A DNA stretch of 64,000 bases. Source: CAYOPZ01 sp964406005. Its GTDB lineage: Bacteria; Bacteroidota; Bacteroidia; Bacteroidales; SM23-62. Numbering within the stretch: position 1 is the stretch's first letter; every line of letters starts with the position of its first letter. This document shows, piece after piece, positions 42,301 through 57,300 of the stretch. The translations under genes were made by a program, and so were the position numbers. Where the stretch lies: assembly GCA_964406005.1 (NCBI GenBank), contig CAYOPZ010000001.1, positions 1 through 64,000 of the forward strand. Reading direction: 5' to 3'. The notes under the pieces were generated by a model, which saw only the letters and a program-made list of their open reading frames with translations, had not been told where the DNA came from and did no database searches.

Positions 42301-45300
42301 TCTCCGGTGACGTATACCGTTACTGTGGCAGACGGCTTCGGTCCCACTGTAGGACAATGCGAGGCCATTGCGCAAACTCCCCTGACCGTGAATGTATTAC
42401 CGGGAACCCCGATAATTACTCCCAACCCGGGAACGACAATATGCTATGGCAGCGGTACGATCACCCTTACCGCAGCCGCATCCGATGCACTTACATACCA
42501 GTGGTATGAGGGCGGGGTTCCCATGACGGATTCCACGGACGCGGATATTGTCCTTTCGGAGGTGGCGCATTCGGGCAGTTATACGGTACGTGCATACGGG
42601 ATCAACCCTACCAGTTGCGAAGGACCGCTTTCAGCGCCTACAGTGGTTACCATAAATCCTTTGCCGACGCCTTCCGTTTCCGGGGCCAACAGTGTCTGCT
42701 TCAATGCCACCGAGACATATACTACCGCAAACGTCGGCGGGCACAGCTACCTGTGGACCGTGAACTTCGGTACAGCTGTGACCCCGTTGACCAACAACAG
42801 TGTTGACGTTCAATGGGACAACGGCACCGGTCCGGGCTGGGTAAGAGTGCAGGAGACAATCGATGCGACGGGATGTGTTGTTGAAACACCTCAGTATTCC
42901 GTGACCGTACTTCCCGGTGCACCCGCCGGGGCTCCAACCGGACCGACCGGGGTTGCCGAGGTGTGCAAAAACGGTTCGATCGCCCTCGACTGCGGGGATG
43001 TGGCAGATGCCACGCAGTATGTATGGGATGTTTCATGGCTCGGTGTGGGTGACGATGACGATTTTATCACGGGTACTTCGGATATCAATATCGACCTGAC
43101 GGGGGTTGCGGCGGGGAATCGTAGCGTCAAGGTGAAGGCAAGGAACGCCTGCGGAGACGGACCGTGGACAGGCCTTAAGACATTCGATATAAACGATCTG
43201 CCCGACCTGTCGGCGGCATCTGACAACGTTTGCAGCGACGACAACAATTCCATAACGCTTGGAATAGACAACGGCGGGGCGTACGGGATTACCTCGGTAT
43301 CATATACGATCAACTCGATCACCGATAACGGAATGACCGATTCAGACGGAACGGACAGGGAAGGACTCACGGGACAACCCGCAAATGTACTCCAGAACGA
43401 GACCTGGACAAATGTTTTCACCAATAACAGGAATGCCGTCTATTCAATCATACCTGTCAGCGACAAGAATTGTTCCGGCCTGGCTGAAGATGTTACAGTG
43501 ATCGTAAAGCCCAAACCTGATCTTTCCAGTCTTTCCAGTACGGTATGCAGCAAGGCTTCTTCTGGCATAACCCTTGCCATCGACAACGGCGGGGTGGATA
43601 TTACCGGTGTGACCTATACGGTGACCTCCATCAATGCCGGGGGGCTGACCGATCACGACGGAACGGACATCACCGGAAATTCAGGGGGTGCCAACCTGAT
43701 CGCCAACGAACAATGGCTAAATCTCGGAACAGACGACGTTGATGTGATATATACCATCAGCCCGCTGGGCGATAACGGCTGTACGGGAGAATCGGAAACC
43801 GTTACGGTTACGGTCAAGCCCCAGGCCGATCTTACCACCCAGACGACCACTGTCTGCAGCAAGGACGCCACAGGGATCACGCTTACCATTGATAACGGCG
43901 GAGGAGATGTCGGGTCCGTCACGTATACGGTGAATTCCATCAACCATGGTGGTTTGCTGACCGACTACGACGGTACGGACATCACCGGAAACTCGGGCGG
44001 GGCCAATCTCATCACCAATGAAGAATGGCAGAATACCACCGCGAATAACGTAAATGTGTTATACACGATCACTCCACAGGGTTCCAACGGTTGTCCAGGT
44101 GAACAGGAGATCATAACGGTTACCGTGAGACCTGAAGCTGACCTGTCTGCCGCATCCAACACGGTATGCAGCAAGGACCTGAGCGGCCTGACGCTCGGCA
44201 TAGACAACGGCGGAGGAGATGTCGGGGCTGTAACCTATGAGATCACATCCATCAGTGCCCCCGGGCTGACCGATTATGACGGTACGGACAGGACCGGTTT
44301 TACGGGAGGAACCAACCTGCTTGCAAACGAGCAATGGAAAAATACCACGGCCAGTAACGTGGATGTGGATTATACAATCACCCCGACAGGTACAAACGGC
44401 TGTCAGGGAGAATCCGAAATCGTTACTCTCACCGTAGAACCCGAAGCCGATCTTTCCGCCATTTCGAATACCGTCTGCAGCAAGGATCTTTCAGGGATCA
44501 CCCTTTCCATAGACAATGCCGGCGCCGCCGTAGGGGCCGTAACATACCTGATCACCAACATCAATGACGGAGGCCTGGTCGACGAGGACGGGACCGATAT
44601 AGACGGTACCTCCGGGGGGTCAAACCTGCTGGCGGGCGAACAGTGGAGAAACACGGGGGCCAATGATGTCGATGTGGTCTATACCATTGTCCCGACAGGT
44701 ACAAACGGCTGTACGGGTGAAGCCGAAACGGTAACCCTTACAGTCAAGCCCCAGGCTGACCTTTCCGCTGCCTCGGCCACGATCTGCAGCAGGGATAATG
44801 TCGGAATCACCCTCGCAATAGACAACGGGGGAGGAGATGTCGGCGCGGTTCAGTATACCGTAACCCTGATCAACGACGGCGGGCTGATCGATGACGACGG
44901 AACGGATATCAGCGGAAATACAGGCGGGGCCAATATCATCTCGAATGAAAGATGGAAAAATATAAATATCAATAATGTAAATGTAATCTATACCATCACT
45001 CCGGAAGGTGCCAACGGTTGTACGGGAGAACCTGAAACCGTTACGGTTACGGTAAGACCGGAACCCAATCTGTCTGCAATCACCAATACGGTTTGCAGCA
45101 AAGACCTCTCCGGGCTAACCCTGTCGGTCGACAACGGGGGAGGTGCAGTGGATCCCGTAACCTATACGGTTACTTCGATCAACGACAACGGGCTGAGCGA
45201 TTATGACGGCACGGACATTACCGGCAACAGCGGGGGAACAAACCTTCTTGCTGGCGAAAGATGGCAGAATACCACGGCCAACAATGTGAACGTGGTTTAT

Positions 45301-48300
45301 ACCATTACGCCCACCGGCAACAACGGGTGCGCCGGAGAGCCTGAAACGGTTACCCTTACCGTCAGGCCCGAAGCCGACCTTTCGGATATCTCGAATACCG
45401 TCTGCAGCAAGGATCTTTCGGGGATCACCCTTTCCATTGACAATGCCGGCGCTACTGTCGGTGCTGTAACCTACCTGATCACCAACATCAATGACGGAGG
45501 CCTGTTTGATGAGGACGGGACCGATATAGACGGTACCTCCGGAGGGTCGAACCTGCTGGCCGGAGAACAGTGGAGAAATACAGGTGCAAACGATATTGAC
45601 GTCGTGTATACCATCCGGCCCACGGGAACCAACGGATGTGCCGGGGAAGAAGAGACGGTTACACTTACCGTAAAACCGCAACCCGACCTCTCGGCATTGT
45701 CGGGAACCGTATGCAGCAAATCCGATGTGGGGATAACACTGGCAATAGACAACGGAGGAGGAGATATTGGAGCGGTTACCTATTTCATAAACAGCATCAA
45801 CCACGGCGGACTCCTGGTGGATCATGACGGTACGGATATTACCGGCACTTCGGGACCCTCAGGTTATATATTCGGCGAGCAATGGCAGAACCTTACAGCC
45901 AATGACGTGGATGTGGTTTACAACATTACGCCTACGGGAGCGAACGGTTGTACAGGAGAGCCGGAAAACATTACCATCACTATCGAGCCGGAGCCCGACC
46001 TGGCTGCCGCTTCCAATACGGTTTGCAGCAAGGACGGCACGGGCATTACCCTCTCGATCGATAACGGAGGTGGAGATGTCGGGGCGGTTACCTATACGGT
46101 TACCTCGATCAATGCAAACGGACTGACGGATCACGACGGAAGCGACCTTACCGGTACATCCGGACCATCGAATCACATATCCGGCGACCAGTGGAAAAAC
46201 ACCACGGCAAACGATGTGAACGTCATTTATACAATCACTCCCCAGGGAGGGAACGGTTGTACGGGCGAACCCGAAACAGTAACGGTAACCGTAGAGCCTG
46301 AAGCCGACCTTTCCACAATTACAAATACGGTCTGCAGCAAGGATGTGTCGGGACTGACGCTCTCGATCGACAACGGTGGAGGGGACGTGGGGGCCGTCCA
46401 GTATACCGTGGACCTTGTGAACGACGGGGGACTGACAGACCTGGACGGAACGGATGTCACGGGAACGGCCGGAGGATCGAACATACTTGCCGCTGAGCGC
46501 TGGAAAAACACGACCAACAGCAGCGTAAACGTCATCTATACCATTACCCCTGAAGGCGCAAACGGCTGTACGGGAGAGGCCGAAACAGTGACCCTTACCG
46601 TCAAACCGGAACCGGTTGTTTCAGTACAGACCACCACCATATGCTCCGATGTGCCGCTGGATTACCAGATCCTGCTTGATAATTTCACCAATCCGGGCGA
46701 CAATGTGACCTTTACCTGGCCCGCTCCTTCCCTTGATCCCAATGTTTCGGGAGGGACTGCAAGAGGAACCCCGTCTGCGGCGAACATCACCGACGTGTTT
46801 ACGAATGTATCCGGGTCTACCGGCGATGCAACCTATACCATTACACCTTATTATGACGGATGCCAGGGTGATGATTACAACTTTGTCGTTACCGTAGGTT
46901 CTGAGCCCGTACTGGCCGACCTCGACCAGGATGCATGCAGCAATGTCCCGACCGGCCTCATCCTTGATGTGGATGCCGGAAGCGTGCCCGCTGCGGAATA
47001 CAATGTTCTGACAAGGACGGTGGATCCTGCACTGGCTGTGATCTACCAGAAAACCGTGCCCAGTTCGGCCGTCTCAGATACCTTCCTGCAGAGCGAAACC
47101 TACAGGAACCTGACCGGTGTTCCCAGGACCGTTGTTTACAGCGTCGAACCGGTGTTCGGCCCCGGATGCGTGGGCAATGCAAAAGACATTACCATTACGG
47201 TCCAGCCCGAGCCCATACTCGCACTCGGACAGACCAAAACCGTTTGCAGCGGCGTTGCCATCGACATGGAGGTCCTGCTGAACCCGGCCAATACGCCTGC
47301 GGGAAGCAACTTCTCATGGAACCTGCCGGTGATGTCGGATGCTTCCGTACAGGGGACAACGGCAAGCCACATCGCTGCAGATCCGCCGGGAACAATACAT
47401 ATTACGGACGCGCTCGACAATTATACAGGCGCCCCGATAACGGCTACCTATTATGTCATTCCGCAGAGCGCAAACGGCTGCTACGGCGATTCCATACCGG
47501 TCGTGATCACCATAGATCCTTTCCCGAATACCGGAACCATGGACGGGGATACGGCCCTTTGCGGCGGAGCCACCAATAAAGTGTATAACGTCAATGCGAC
47601 AGGTGGGTCGCAGTATACATGGGACGTTCCCGCCTCACTGGGGACCGTTGCATTCGGCGGGGGTATCAACGATGCCTTCGTTATCATCAATGCAAGCGCG
47701 GGTCCCGCTACGGACACCATTTCCGTGATCGAACAGAATTCCTACGGCTGCCTTGGCGATACGGTGAAAAAAGGAGTTGAGGTATTCCCGTCACCGCCTC
47801 CTTCCGTCATTACAGGCGACAACCCCGTCTGCGCCGGAGACACCTCCAAGGTATACTCTGTACCGGACAATGCCGGATCGGTCTATACCTGGACACTCCC
47901 GCCGGGATCGAGTATCGTTTCAGATCCGAACCTGCACGAGATCACCGTCAACTTCGGCACGATGAGCGGAAACATATCGGTAACCGAAACCACCGTGGCT
48001 GGATGCGTAACCGGCCATACACCGCTCGCCGTAACGGTGAATCCTCTCCCGAACGCCGCCATTACACCGGATCAGTCGTCCATCTGCACAGGTGAGACCG
48101 TAACGTTTACGGCAACGCCAGCCTCACAGCCGAATTACAAATTCTATGTGGACGGCGTTTTGGCACAGGACGGCGCATCCGACACCTATGCCACCGACTC
48201 GCTTGTCAACGGCGAAGGGGTGACCGTCGAGGTCACCAATGCCTCGGGCTGCTCAAAGGTTTCCTCCGGTTCGTACGTGCTTGTTCATGATCTGCCCGTG

Positions 48301-51300
48301 GTAACACTGAGCAGTTCGGATGCGGATGACAGGATCTGCGAGGAAACCCTTGTCACCTTCACCGCGGTTTCGGGAACCGCCTCGGGATTTAACTTCCTTG
48401 TGAACGGTGTTTCCGCACAGAACAGTCCGTCCACGACCTTCGATATAGATACGCTCCATGACGGCGACATAGTAAGCGTAATAGGAACGACCGTATTCGG
48501 CTGCAGCGATACGAGCAATGCCATTACGACCACGGTCGATCCCCTGCCTGTCGCCCTTTTTGCAGGTGATGCCACCATCTGCGAGACGACAAGCACGGAT
48601 CTTACCGTGACCCTTTCCGCAGGAACGGGTTCCTTTATACTGGATATCGATAACGGTGTAGGCAGTATTAGCAATTACGACAGCGACGATCCCATAAGCG
48701 TATCGCCCGCCGCCACGACGACATACAACCTCCTTTCGGTACAGGATGCGAACGGCTGCCTGGTCACCGCGCCCCATGCCAACATCACGGGTGCGCCCAC
48801 CGTCACCGTGAACAGGGACATCGTGGTTACCATCGAGCCAACTCCCGTTACCGACTGCCCGGGCGAAGACGTATTGTTCCAGGTGGCTGTGACAGGTACA
48901 TCGCCCGTATACCAGTGGAGAAAAGACGGTTCTGACCTCAGCGACGGGGGCAACATCAGCGGTGCCACTACCGACCAGCTCAATATTGACGATATTTCCG
49001 CGGCAGATGCAGGCAACTATGACGTGAAGATCACGGGTGCCTGCCAGCCCGATTCGAGCAATGTGGTCGCACTTACTGTACTCGAAGATATCAGCATCAC
49101 CAGCGACCCGGTGGATGTGACCGAATGCCCGGGCGATACCATTACATTCGGCGTAGCCGCTACGGGTACAAGCCCCACCTACCGGTGGAGGAAGAACGGA
49201 ACCCCGTTGCTCGACGGAGGGTCCCTTTCCGGCTCGCTGACCGATACCCTTACCATCTCGGGCATTACCACGCTGGATGCGGGAACCTACGATGTGATCG
49301 TAAGCGGAACCTGCGAGCCCGATACATCGGCTACGGCCACACTGGCGCTGAATACCCCGCCGCAGATCTCCACCCAGCCGGTTGCCGCTACCGTATGCGA
49401 GGACGGGGCAACTTCGTTCTCGGTGGATGCCGGGGCCACGACCTCTCCAACATACCAGTGGGAAGTAGACGATCACCTCGGCGGCGGTTTTGCGGCCATC
49501 ACGCCAGGGGCCCCGTATTCCGGGGAAAATTCCGCCAGCCTTGCCATCAACCCGGCGGTAAGCGCCATGAACGGGTTTACCTACAGGGTGCTTGTGGGCG
49601 GAACGTGCAGCCCGGGCATATATTCCAGCGAGGTCGACCTGACCGTGAACGAGAAGCCGGAGATCACCGTACAGCCCACCGACAGCACGGTCTGTGAGGA
49701 TGCAAGCGTAACCTTCAGCGTGAATCCGGGCGCCACCACGACCCCGGTATATTACTGGGAGGTAAATGACGGAGGCGGATTCGACACCATTACCGGAGCG
49801 CCTTACATCGGGTACAACACCTCGCAGCTCGGCATACTGAATACCGTTTCCTCCCAGAACGGGTACCAGTTCCGCGTGAACATCAGCGGTGCATGCGCGC
49901 CTGATGTGATATCCAACATTGCTACACTTACGGTCAACGAAAAGCCCGAGATCGGGACCGACCCGGTCGATGCGACCGAATGTGAAGACGGCCTTGTCAC
50001 CTTTACCGTCGATCCGGGTGCGACCACGGCCCCGGCATACCAGTGGCAGGTGGATGCTGGCGCCGGCTTCCAGGACATTTCCGGCGGGGTATATTCGGGT
50101 GAGACTACCGCAACCCTGACTGCCGATCCCATTTCATCGGGAATGAACGGCTACAGGTACAGGGCAAAAATTACCGGTACATGTGCACCGGAAGCCATCT
50201 CCAGCCCGGCCTCCCTGACCGTAGACGAAAAACCGGAGATCCTTGCAGATCCTTCCGATGTGACGGTTTGCGAGGACGACAATACAATATTTGTGGTAAA
50301 TGAAGGGGTGACGACAGACCCGGCATTCGCATGGGAATACAATACAGGATCGGGATGGAATCCCGTTCCCGCGGACGCCATGCACAGCGGCATAACCAAC
50401 GATACGCTCTACATAACGGCAGCTCCCTCCACTTCCGACGGATGGCTTTACAGGGTGACGGTAAGCGGGAAATGCGCGCCATCGGTTACTTCGGCCCAGG
50501 CAGAACTTACCGTGAACGACAGGCCCGAAATCCTTTCCCAGCCTGTGGATTCCACGATATGCGAGGATGCCAACGCCGCCTTTACGGTAGATGCAGGCGC
50601 GACCACGGGCGTTACCTACCAGTGGCAGGTTAGCACGGGCGGAAGCTTCAGCAACATATTCGGTGGATTGTACAGCGGAGAAAATTCAGCCACCCTTTCC
50701 ATCACGGGTGCTGTATCGACCATGAACGGGTACCGTTACAGGGTGCTTGTGGGCGGCGATTGCACCCCGAGCCTGGTCTCCGATACGGCCGTCCTGACCG
50801 TTCTCGATAAGCCGGAAGTACTGATCAATCCTGTGGACGCCACCATCTGCGAAGACGGCAATACCCTCTTCGGGATCGATGCGGGCGTTACCACCAGCCC
50901 TGTCTACAGGTGGCAGGTCAACGACGGCGGCGGTTATGTAGATGTCGTGGCAAGCGCCATATATTCCGGGGAAGATACGGATACCCTCAATATCACGGGG
51001 GCACCCTCTTCCATGACGGGATACGAATACCAGGTTATCGTCAGCGGTACATGTGCCCCGGATGCCACATCGGGCGAGGCAACGCTTATTGTCTGGGAAA
51101 AACCCGAGATCATTGCACAACCCCAGGATTCGACCATCTGTGAAAGCGGCGGCGCCAGCTTCGGGGTGGATGCAGGGATGACCACCAATCCTTCCTACCA
51201 GTGGCAGGTCGACCAGGGAAGCGGCTTCGGCAACGTGTCCGGAGCTCTCTACTCGGGCCAGAATTCCGCAACACTGAATATTTTCAACGCTCCCTCCACG

Positions 51301-54300
51301 ATGAACGGCTATCTCTACCGGGTCATCGTTTCGGGCAACTGTGCCCCGGCGGACACTTCGGCTTCCGCACTGTTTACCGTAAACGACAGGCCGGAGATCC
51401 TCACCCAGCCCTCGAACGCCACCGTATGTGAAGACGGAAGCACGCTCTTCGGGATTGATGCGGGCGTAACAGACGGCGCAACATTCGTTTGGGAAGTGAA
51501 CGACGGAGGCGGATTTGCTGCCATCGCACCGGGAGCGCCCTATTCGGGAGAAGATACAGATACCCTTGACATAAACCCGGCCGTAAGCGCCATGAACGGG
51601 TATACGTACAGGGTCGTGGTAAGCGGCATCTGCACGCCTCCTGTCACATCCAATACGGTATACCTGACCGTGAACGAAAAGCCGGAGATCCTGACCCAGC
51701 CTTCCGATACCACCGTTTGCGAGGGACTGACGGCAGTATTCAGCGTGGATGCCGGCGTGACCACCAGCCCTGCCTACCAGTGGCAGGTCAACGACGGCGG
51801 CGGATGGGCCGACGCCACGGGCGGCGTCTATGTCAACGACAATACGCCCAACCTGGGCATTACGAGCACCAGCACCCCCATGCACGGTTACCAGTACAGG
51901 GTAATCGTAAGCGGGGCATGTGCACCGGCCGATACCTCGGTTACCGCAACCCTGTACATCAATGAAACCCCCGAAATATCCGTACATCCTTCGGATACGA
52001 CACAATGCGAGGACGGCAACGTGATATTCGGTGTCGACGCAGGGGTGACCACCGCCCCGGCATACCAGTGGCAGGTAGACCAGGGTTTCGGGTTCATCAA
52101 TGCAACGGGCGGCGTCTACAGCGGGGAAAACACAGATACCCTGACCATCACGGGCATCACCTCGGCCATGCACGGATACAAATACAGGGTCGTCGTAAGC
52201 GGAACATGTGCGCCCCCTGTCAACTCGAACCAGGCCTTCCTGTACGTGAACGAAAAACCGGAAGTGGTTGTGGATCCTTCTAACGTAACCATGTGCGAGG
52301 ATGACAATGCCATATTCGTCGTCAACCCGGGCGTGACCACCGGCCCGACGTTCCAGTGGGAATACGATACGGGCTCCGGGTACGGTCCTGTGCCGGCGGA
52401 TGCCATACACAGCGGCGTTGACAACGATACGCTGTTCCTGACCGCAGTTCCCTCTGCAAGCGATACCTGGCAGTACAGGGCCGTTGTAAGCGGAACCTGT
52501 GCCCCCGATGCGACTTCCACGGCAGCCCTGCTGACGGTTTACGACCGTCCGGAGATCACACTGCAGCCGGAAGATTCAACCATATGCGAAGACGGGGATG
52601 CAGCCTTCACGGTTGATGCAGGGTTAACCACGGGAGCCACCTACCAGTGGCAGGTAAGCACGGGCGGCGCATTCCTGAATGTGTTCGGCGGGGTATATTC
52701 GGGAGAAAACACCGCCACACTCCAGATCACAGGGGCGCCCAATTTCATGGACGGATACATGTACCGCGTTATGATCGGCGGCGCATGCCCGCCCGATATA
52801 ACCTCCGATACGGCTACGCTTACCGTACTTGAAAAACCCGAGATCGTATCCCAGCCCATGGATGATATCATATGCGAGGACGATTCGACCTTCTTCGGGA
52901 TCAATGCAGGCGTTACCACCGGTGCGGTTTACAGGTGGCAGGTGGATGACGGAGGCGGTTATGCCGACGTCGCAGCCAGTGCCATCTATGCGGGAGAAGA
53001 TACCGATACGCTTCTTGTACGCGGAGCCCTTTCAACCATGACGGGATACACATACCGGGTGATCGTCAGCGGAACCTGTGCACCGGCCGATACTTCCGCG
53101 GATGCGGAACTCACGGTATATGAAAAGCCGGAGATCACAAGCCAGCCTTCGGATTCCACGATATGTGAGAACGGCGATGCAGGCTTCAGCGTGGTTGCAG
53201 GCTCCACGACCTCGCCCGGCTACCAGTGGCAGGTGAACGACGGTGGCGGATGGGCTAATGCCTTCGGCCCCGTATATACAGGAACCTTCTCGGCCGACCT
53301 GCAGATAACCAACGCACCTTCGTCAATGAACGGGTACCTGTACCGAGTGATCATCAGCGGTGCCTGTGCCCCGGCGGACACCTCCGTTGAAGTGACCCTG
53401 ACCGTGAACGAAAAACCCGAGATCGTGGTCCAGCCCACCGACCCGGTGGTCTGCGAGGACGGCAGCACCATCATCGGCATAGATGCGGGCGTCACCACCA
53501 ACCCGGCATTCGAATGGCAGGTGAACGACGGCGGCGGATATGTTACGGCCAATTTCGGGCCATACACCGACTGGGATACCGATACCCTTGTCATAGACCC
53601 GGCAACCAGTGGCATGGACGGATATACATACCAGGTCATCGTAAGCGGAACCTGTACGCCGCAGGCAACCTCGGACGAGGTCACCCTTACCGTGGACGAA
53701 AAACCCGAAGTGCTCGAACAACCTTCCGATTCCACCGTTTGCGAGGGAAGCACCGCAGGGTTCAGCGTGGATGCAGGCGTGACCACACAGCCGGGATACC
53801 AGTGGCAGGTGAACGACGGGGGCGGATGGAGCGACATCAGCGGGGGAGACTACTTCGGGTACATTACCTCCAACCTGCTGCTGACCACAACCAGTTCGGC
53901 CATGGACGGGTACCAGTACCGTGCGGTCATCAGCGGCAAATGCGCCCCGGCAGATACTTCAAATGCCGCTACACTGACCATCCTTGAAAATCCGGAGATC
54001 CTGAGCCAGCCCGAAGATACCACGGAATGCGAGGACGGTACGGTGAAATTCGGGGTTGACCCGGGCATCACCACCGGCCCGACCTTCCAGTGGCAGGTCG
54101 ACGAGGGAAGCGGATTCGGCGACATCACGGGCGGAATATATTCGGATTACGATACGGACAGTCTCATCGTTGCAGGGATCACATCTGCAATGCACGGCTA
54201 CCGTTACAGGGTGATTGTGGGCGGAACATGTGCACCGGAAGTAACTTCCGACCCGGCACAACTGTTCATCAATGAAAAGCCGGAGATCTCCAGCGATCCG

Positions 54301-57300
54301 GCGGACGAAGCGGTTTGTGAATTCGACGGGGCCACATTTACGGTTGCGGCAGGCGTGACGACCGACCCGGAATACAAGTGGGAATACGACCAGGGCATCG
54401 GGTCATGGATAGATGTGCCCACCGATGCCACCTATCCGAACCCCGACAGCAGCGTACTTGTGATCACGACAACGGACATAAGCATGGACGGCTTCAAATA
54501 CCGTGCTGTGGTCAGCGGCAAGTGTGCACCCGGTGTTACTTCGGGTGAAGCCACGCTGACCGTGTATCAGCGTCCGGAGATCACACTGCAGCCCGTGGAC
54601 GAAATCATATGTGAGGACGGAAATACTGCATTTACCGTGGATGCCGGCCTTACGACAAATCCCACCTACCAGTGGCAGGTGAGCACGGGCGGCGGATTCA
54701 ACAACGTCGGCGGCGCCGTATATTCGGGCGAAACCACGGCAACGCTCACCCTTACCGGCGCTCCTTCGGGCATGGACGGATACCTCTTCCGCGTGATCGT
54801 CAGCGGGCAGTGCAACCCCTCCGTGACATCCGATACGGCTACACTGACCGTGCTTCAGAAACCCGAAGTACTTGCACACCCGGACGATGCTGCAGAATGC
54901 GAGGACGGCAGCGTGATATTCAGGGTGGATCCGGGCCTTACCACGGCTCCCGCCTACCAGTGGCAGGAGAACAGCGGAAGCGGCTGGGGCGATCTTAGCG
55001 AAAGCGCAACCTATGTGGGTGTGACAAACGATACCCTGACCGTCAACAATCTCACGGCCGGCATGCACAACAATGAATACAGGGTGGTCATCAGCGGAAC
55101 CTGCACTCCGGATGCAACATCGAATTCAGCCGTGCTGACCATATACGACAAACCTGAGATCGTTACCCAGCCTGTCGACCGGACCATCTGTGAAGACGGG
55201 AACACCACTTTCACGGTAGATGCGGGCGTAACGACCAGTCCCGCCTACCAGTGGCAGGTGGATATGGGCAGCGGCTTCAATAATGTTTCCGGCGGGTTCT
55301 ACAGCGGTCAGAACTCCGCCACCCTGAACGTTACCGGCGCCGTTTCGGCCATGAACGGTTTCAAATACCGGGTCATCGTAAGCGGATACTGTGCCCCGTC
55401 GGACACCTCTGCAGAGGTTACACTGACCATTAACGAAAAGCCAGAAGTAACGGGACATCCGGCCAATGCGATGGTTTGCGAAGACGGAAACACCGGCTTT
55501 AAGGTGGATGCAGGGGTTACGACCAACCCGGTCTACGAATGGCAGGTGAATGACGGCGGCGGGTTCGTAACGGCCGACTTCGGGCCTTATTCAAACTGGG
55601 ATACCGACAGCCTCGAGATTGCGGGCGTCACCTCGGCGATGAACGGGTATTTATACCGTGTAAAAATTACAGGCGACTGTACGCCTGAGGCATTCTCCAA
55701 CAATGCAGTTCTGTTTGTACAGGAGAAGCCCGAAGTGCTTGCTGATCCGCAGGATTCGGTCATCTGTGAAAACGGGAATGCAGCCTTCACCGTGGATGCA
55801 GGTGTTACCGCGAGCCCTTCCTACCAGTGGCAGGAAAACGACGGAGGCGGATGGACAGATGTTTCGGACGGCGGAAAATACGTGGGCTCACAGACCAGTA
55901 ACCTCAGTATTTTCAACGGGGAGGACTTCATGGACGGATACCGTTACCGCGTGGTCGTCAGCGGAGCATGCACCCCGGACGCCACCTCGGCCGATGCATT
56001 GCTTACCGTGAACACCCGGCCGGCCATAGTCAGCAGTCCCACGGACGCAGTGATCTGTGAAAACGGGGATACCAGTTTCACGGTTTCGGCCACAGGATCC
56101 GACCTGACCTACCAGTGGGAGGTCGACCAGGGTAGCGGGTACAGCCCGGTATCCGACGGCGGGGTATATTCAGGCGCCACAACGCCCACACTGACCCTGA
56201 CATCGCCCGACCGTACCTACGACGGGTACAAATACCGCGTGCTGGTCAGCGGATACTGCACACCGGCAGCAAGCTCCGGCATCGCACGGCTGACCATAAA
56301 CACGGCCCCGGAAATCTCCGACCAGCCGGACGATGTGGCCCTCTGCGAATTCAACAATACCAACTTCCAGGTTAGCGCTGCGGGCGGAGGCCTGTCATAC
56401 CAGTGGCAGGAGAACGACGGAGGCGGATGGTCCGACATCTCGGATGCCGGCAATTACATCGGCACCGCCACACCTAACCTTAACATATTCACCGTGGATT
56501 CGGCCATGACGGGATACCGGTACAGGGTGGTCATATCCGGTCAGTGTACACCGGACGCCACATCCGCCGAAGCCACCATGACAGTGAATACGGCCCCGCT
56601 GATTACGGCGCATCCGCAGGACACCATTACCTGCGAGACCGTATCGGCCGGCTTCTCGGTATCGGCCGTCGGAACGGGACTGACATACAAGTGGCAGGAG
56701 AACAACGGCGGGGGCTTCACGGACCTTGTCGAAGGCGGAACCTATACAGGCACCGATGCGGCTACGCTCAGTATCAATGCACCGCCGGTATCCATGAACG
56801 GCAACACCTACCGTGTGATCGTAAGCGGCACCTGCGTACCGCCGACGACATCCAACATAGGGCAGCTTACCGTGAATACCTTCCCGGCCATCATGACCCA
56901 TCCCGACTCGTATGAGATCTGCGAAGACGACAATGTAACCTTTATCGCGGCCGCCAGCGGAACGGGAATCACCTATCACTGGCAGGAAAATTCGGGTTCG
57001 GGATTCACGGACATCAGCGACGGCGGGATTTACTCGGGGGCCAATACCACGACACTTACACTGACCGGCATACCGACCACCAATGACGGTTACAGGTACA
57101 GGCTGCAGGTACGCGGCACCTGCGCTGCGATCAATTCGAGTGCGGCCGACCTTACCGTGAACCCGAACCCGAGCGCCAACATTACGGGCGACGGTGACTT
57201 CCCGCTTGTCTGCGGCGGACTTCCGCTCGCACTTAACGGGAATCCTTCGGGAGGTTCGGGAACCTATTCCAGCCACCTGTGGACCGGTGACGTATTGCCG

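Noticed and set aside
48253..49476. Long minus-strand open frame (407 codons) inside the giant gene
   Set aside because: It and similar minus-strand frames (50686-52410, 56395-57579) arise because repeated GC-rich Ig codons avoid stops on the opposite strand; they have low-complexity Gly/Arg/Val composition and no family resemblance.
43201..57168. Regular ~300-bp periodicity that could suggest a CRISPR or satellite array
   Set aside because: Units are in frame, contain protein-level conserved cysteines and folds, and have no spacer/repeat alternation.
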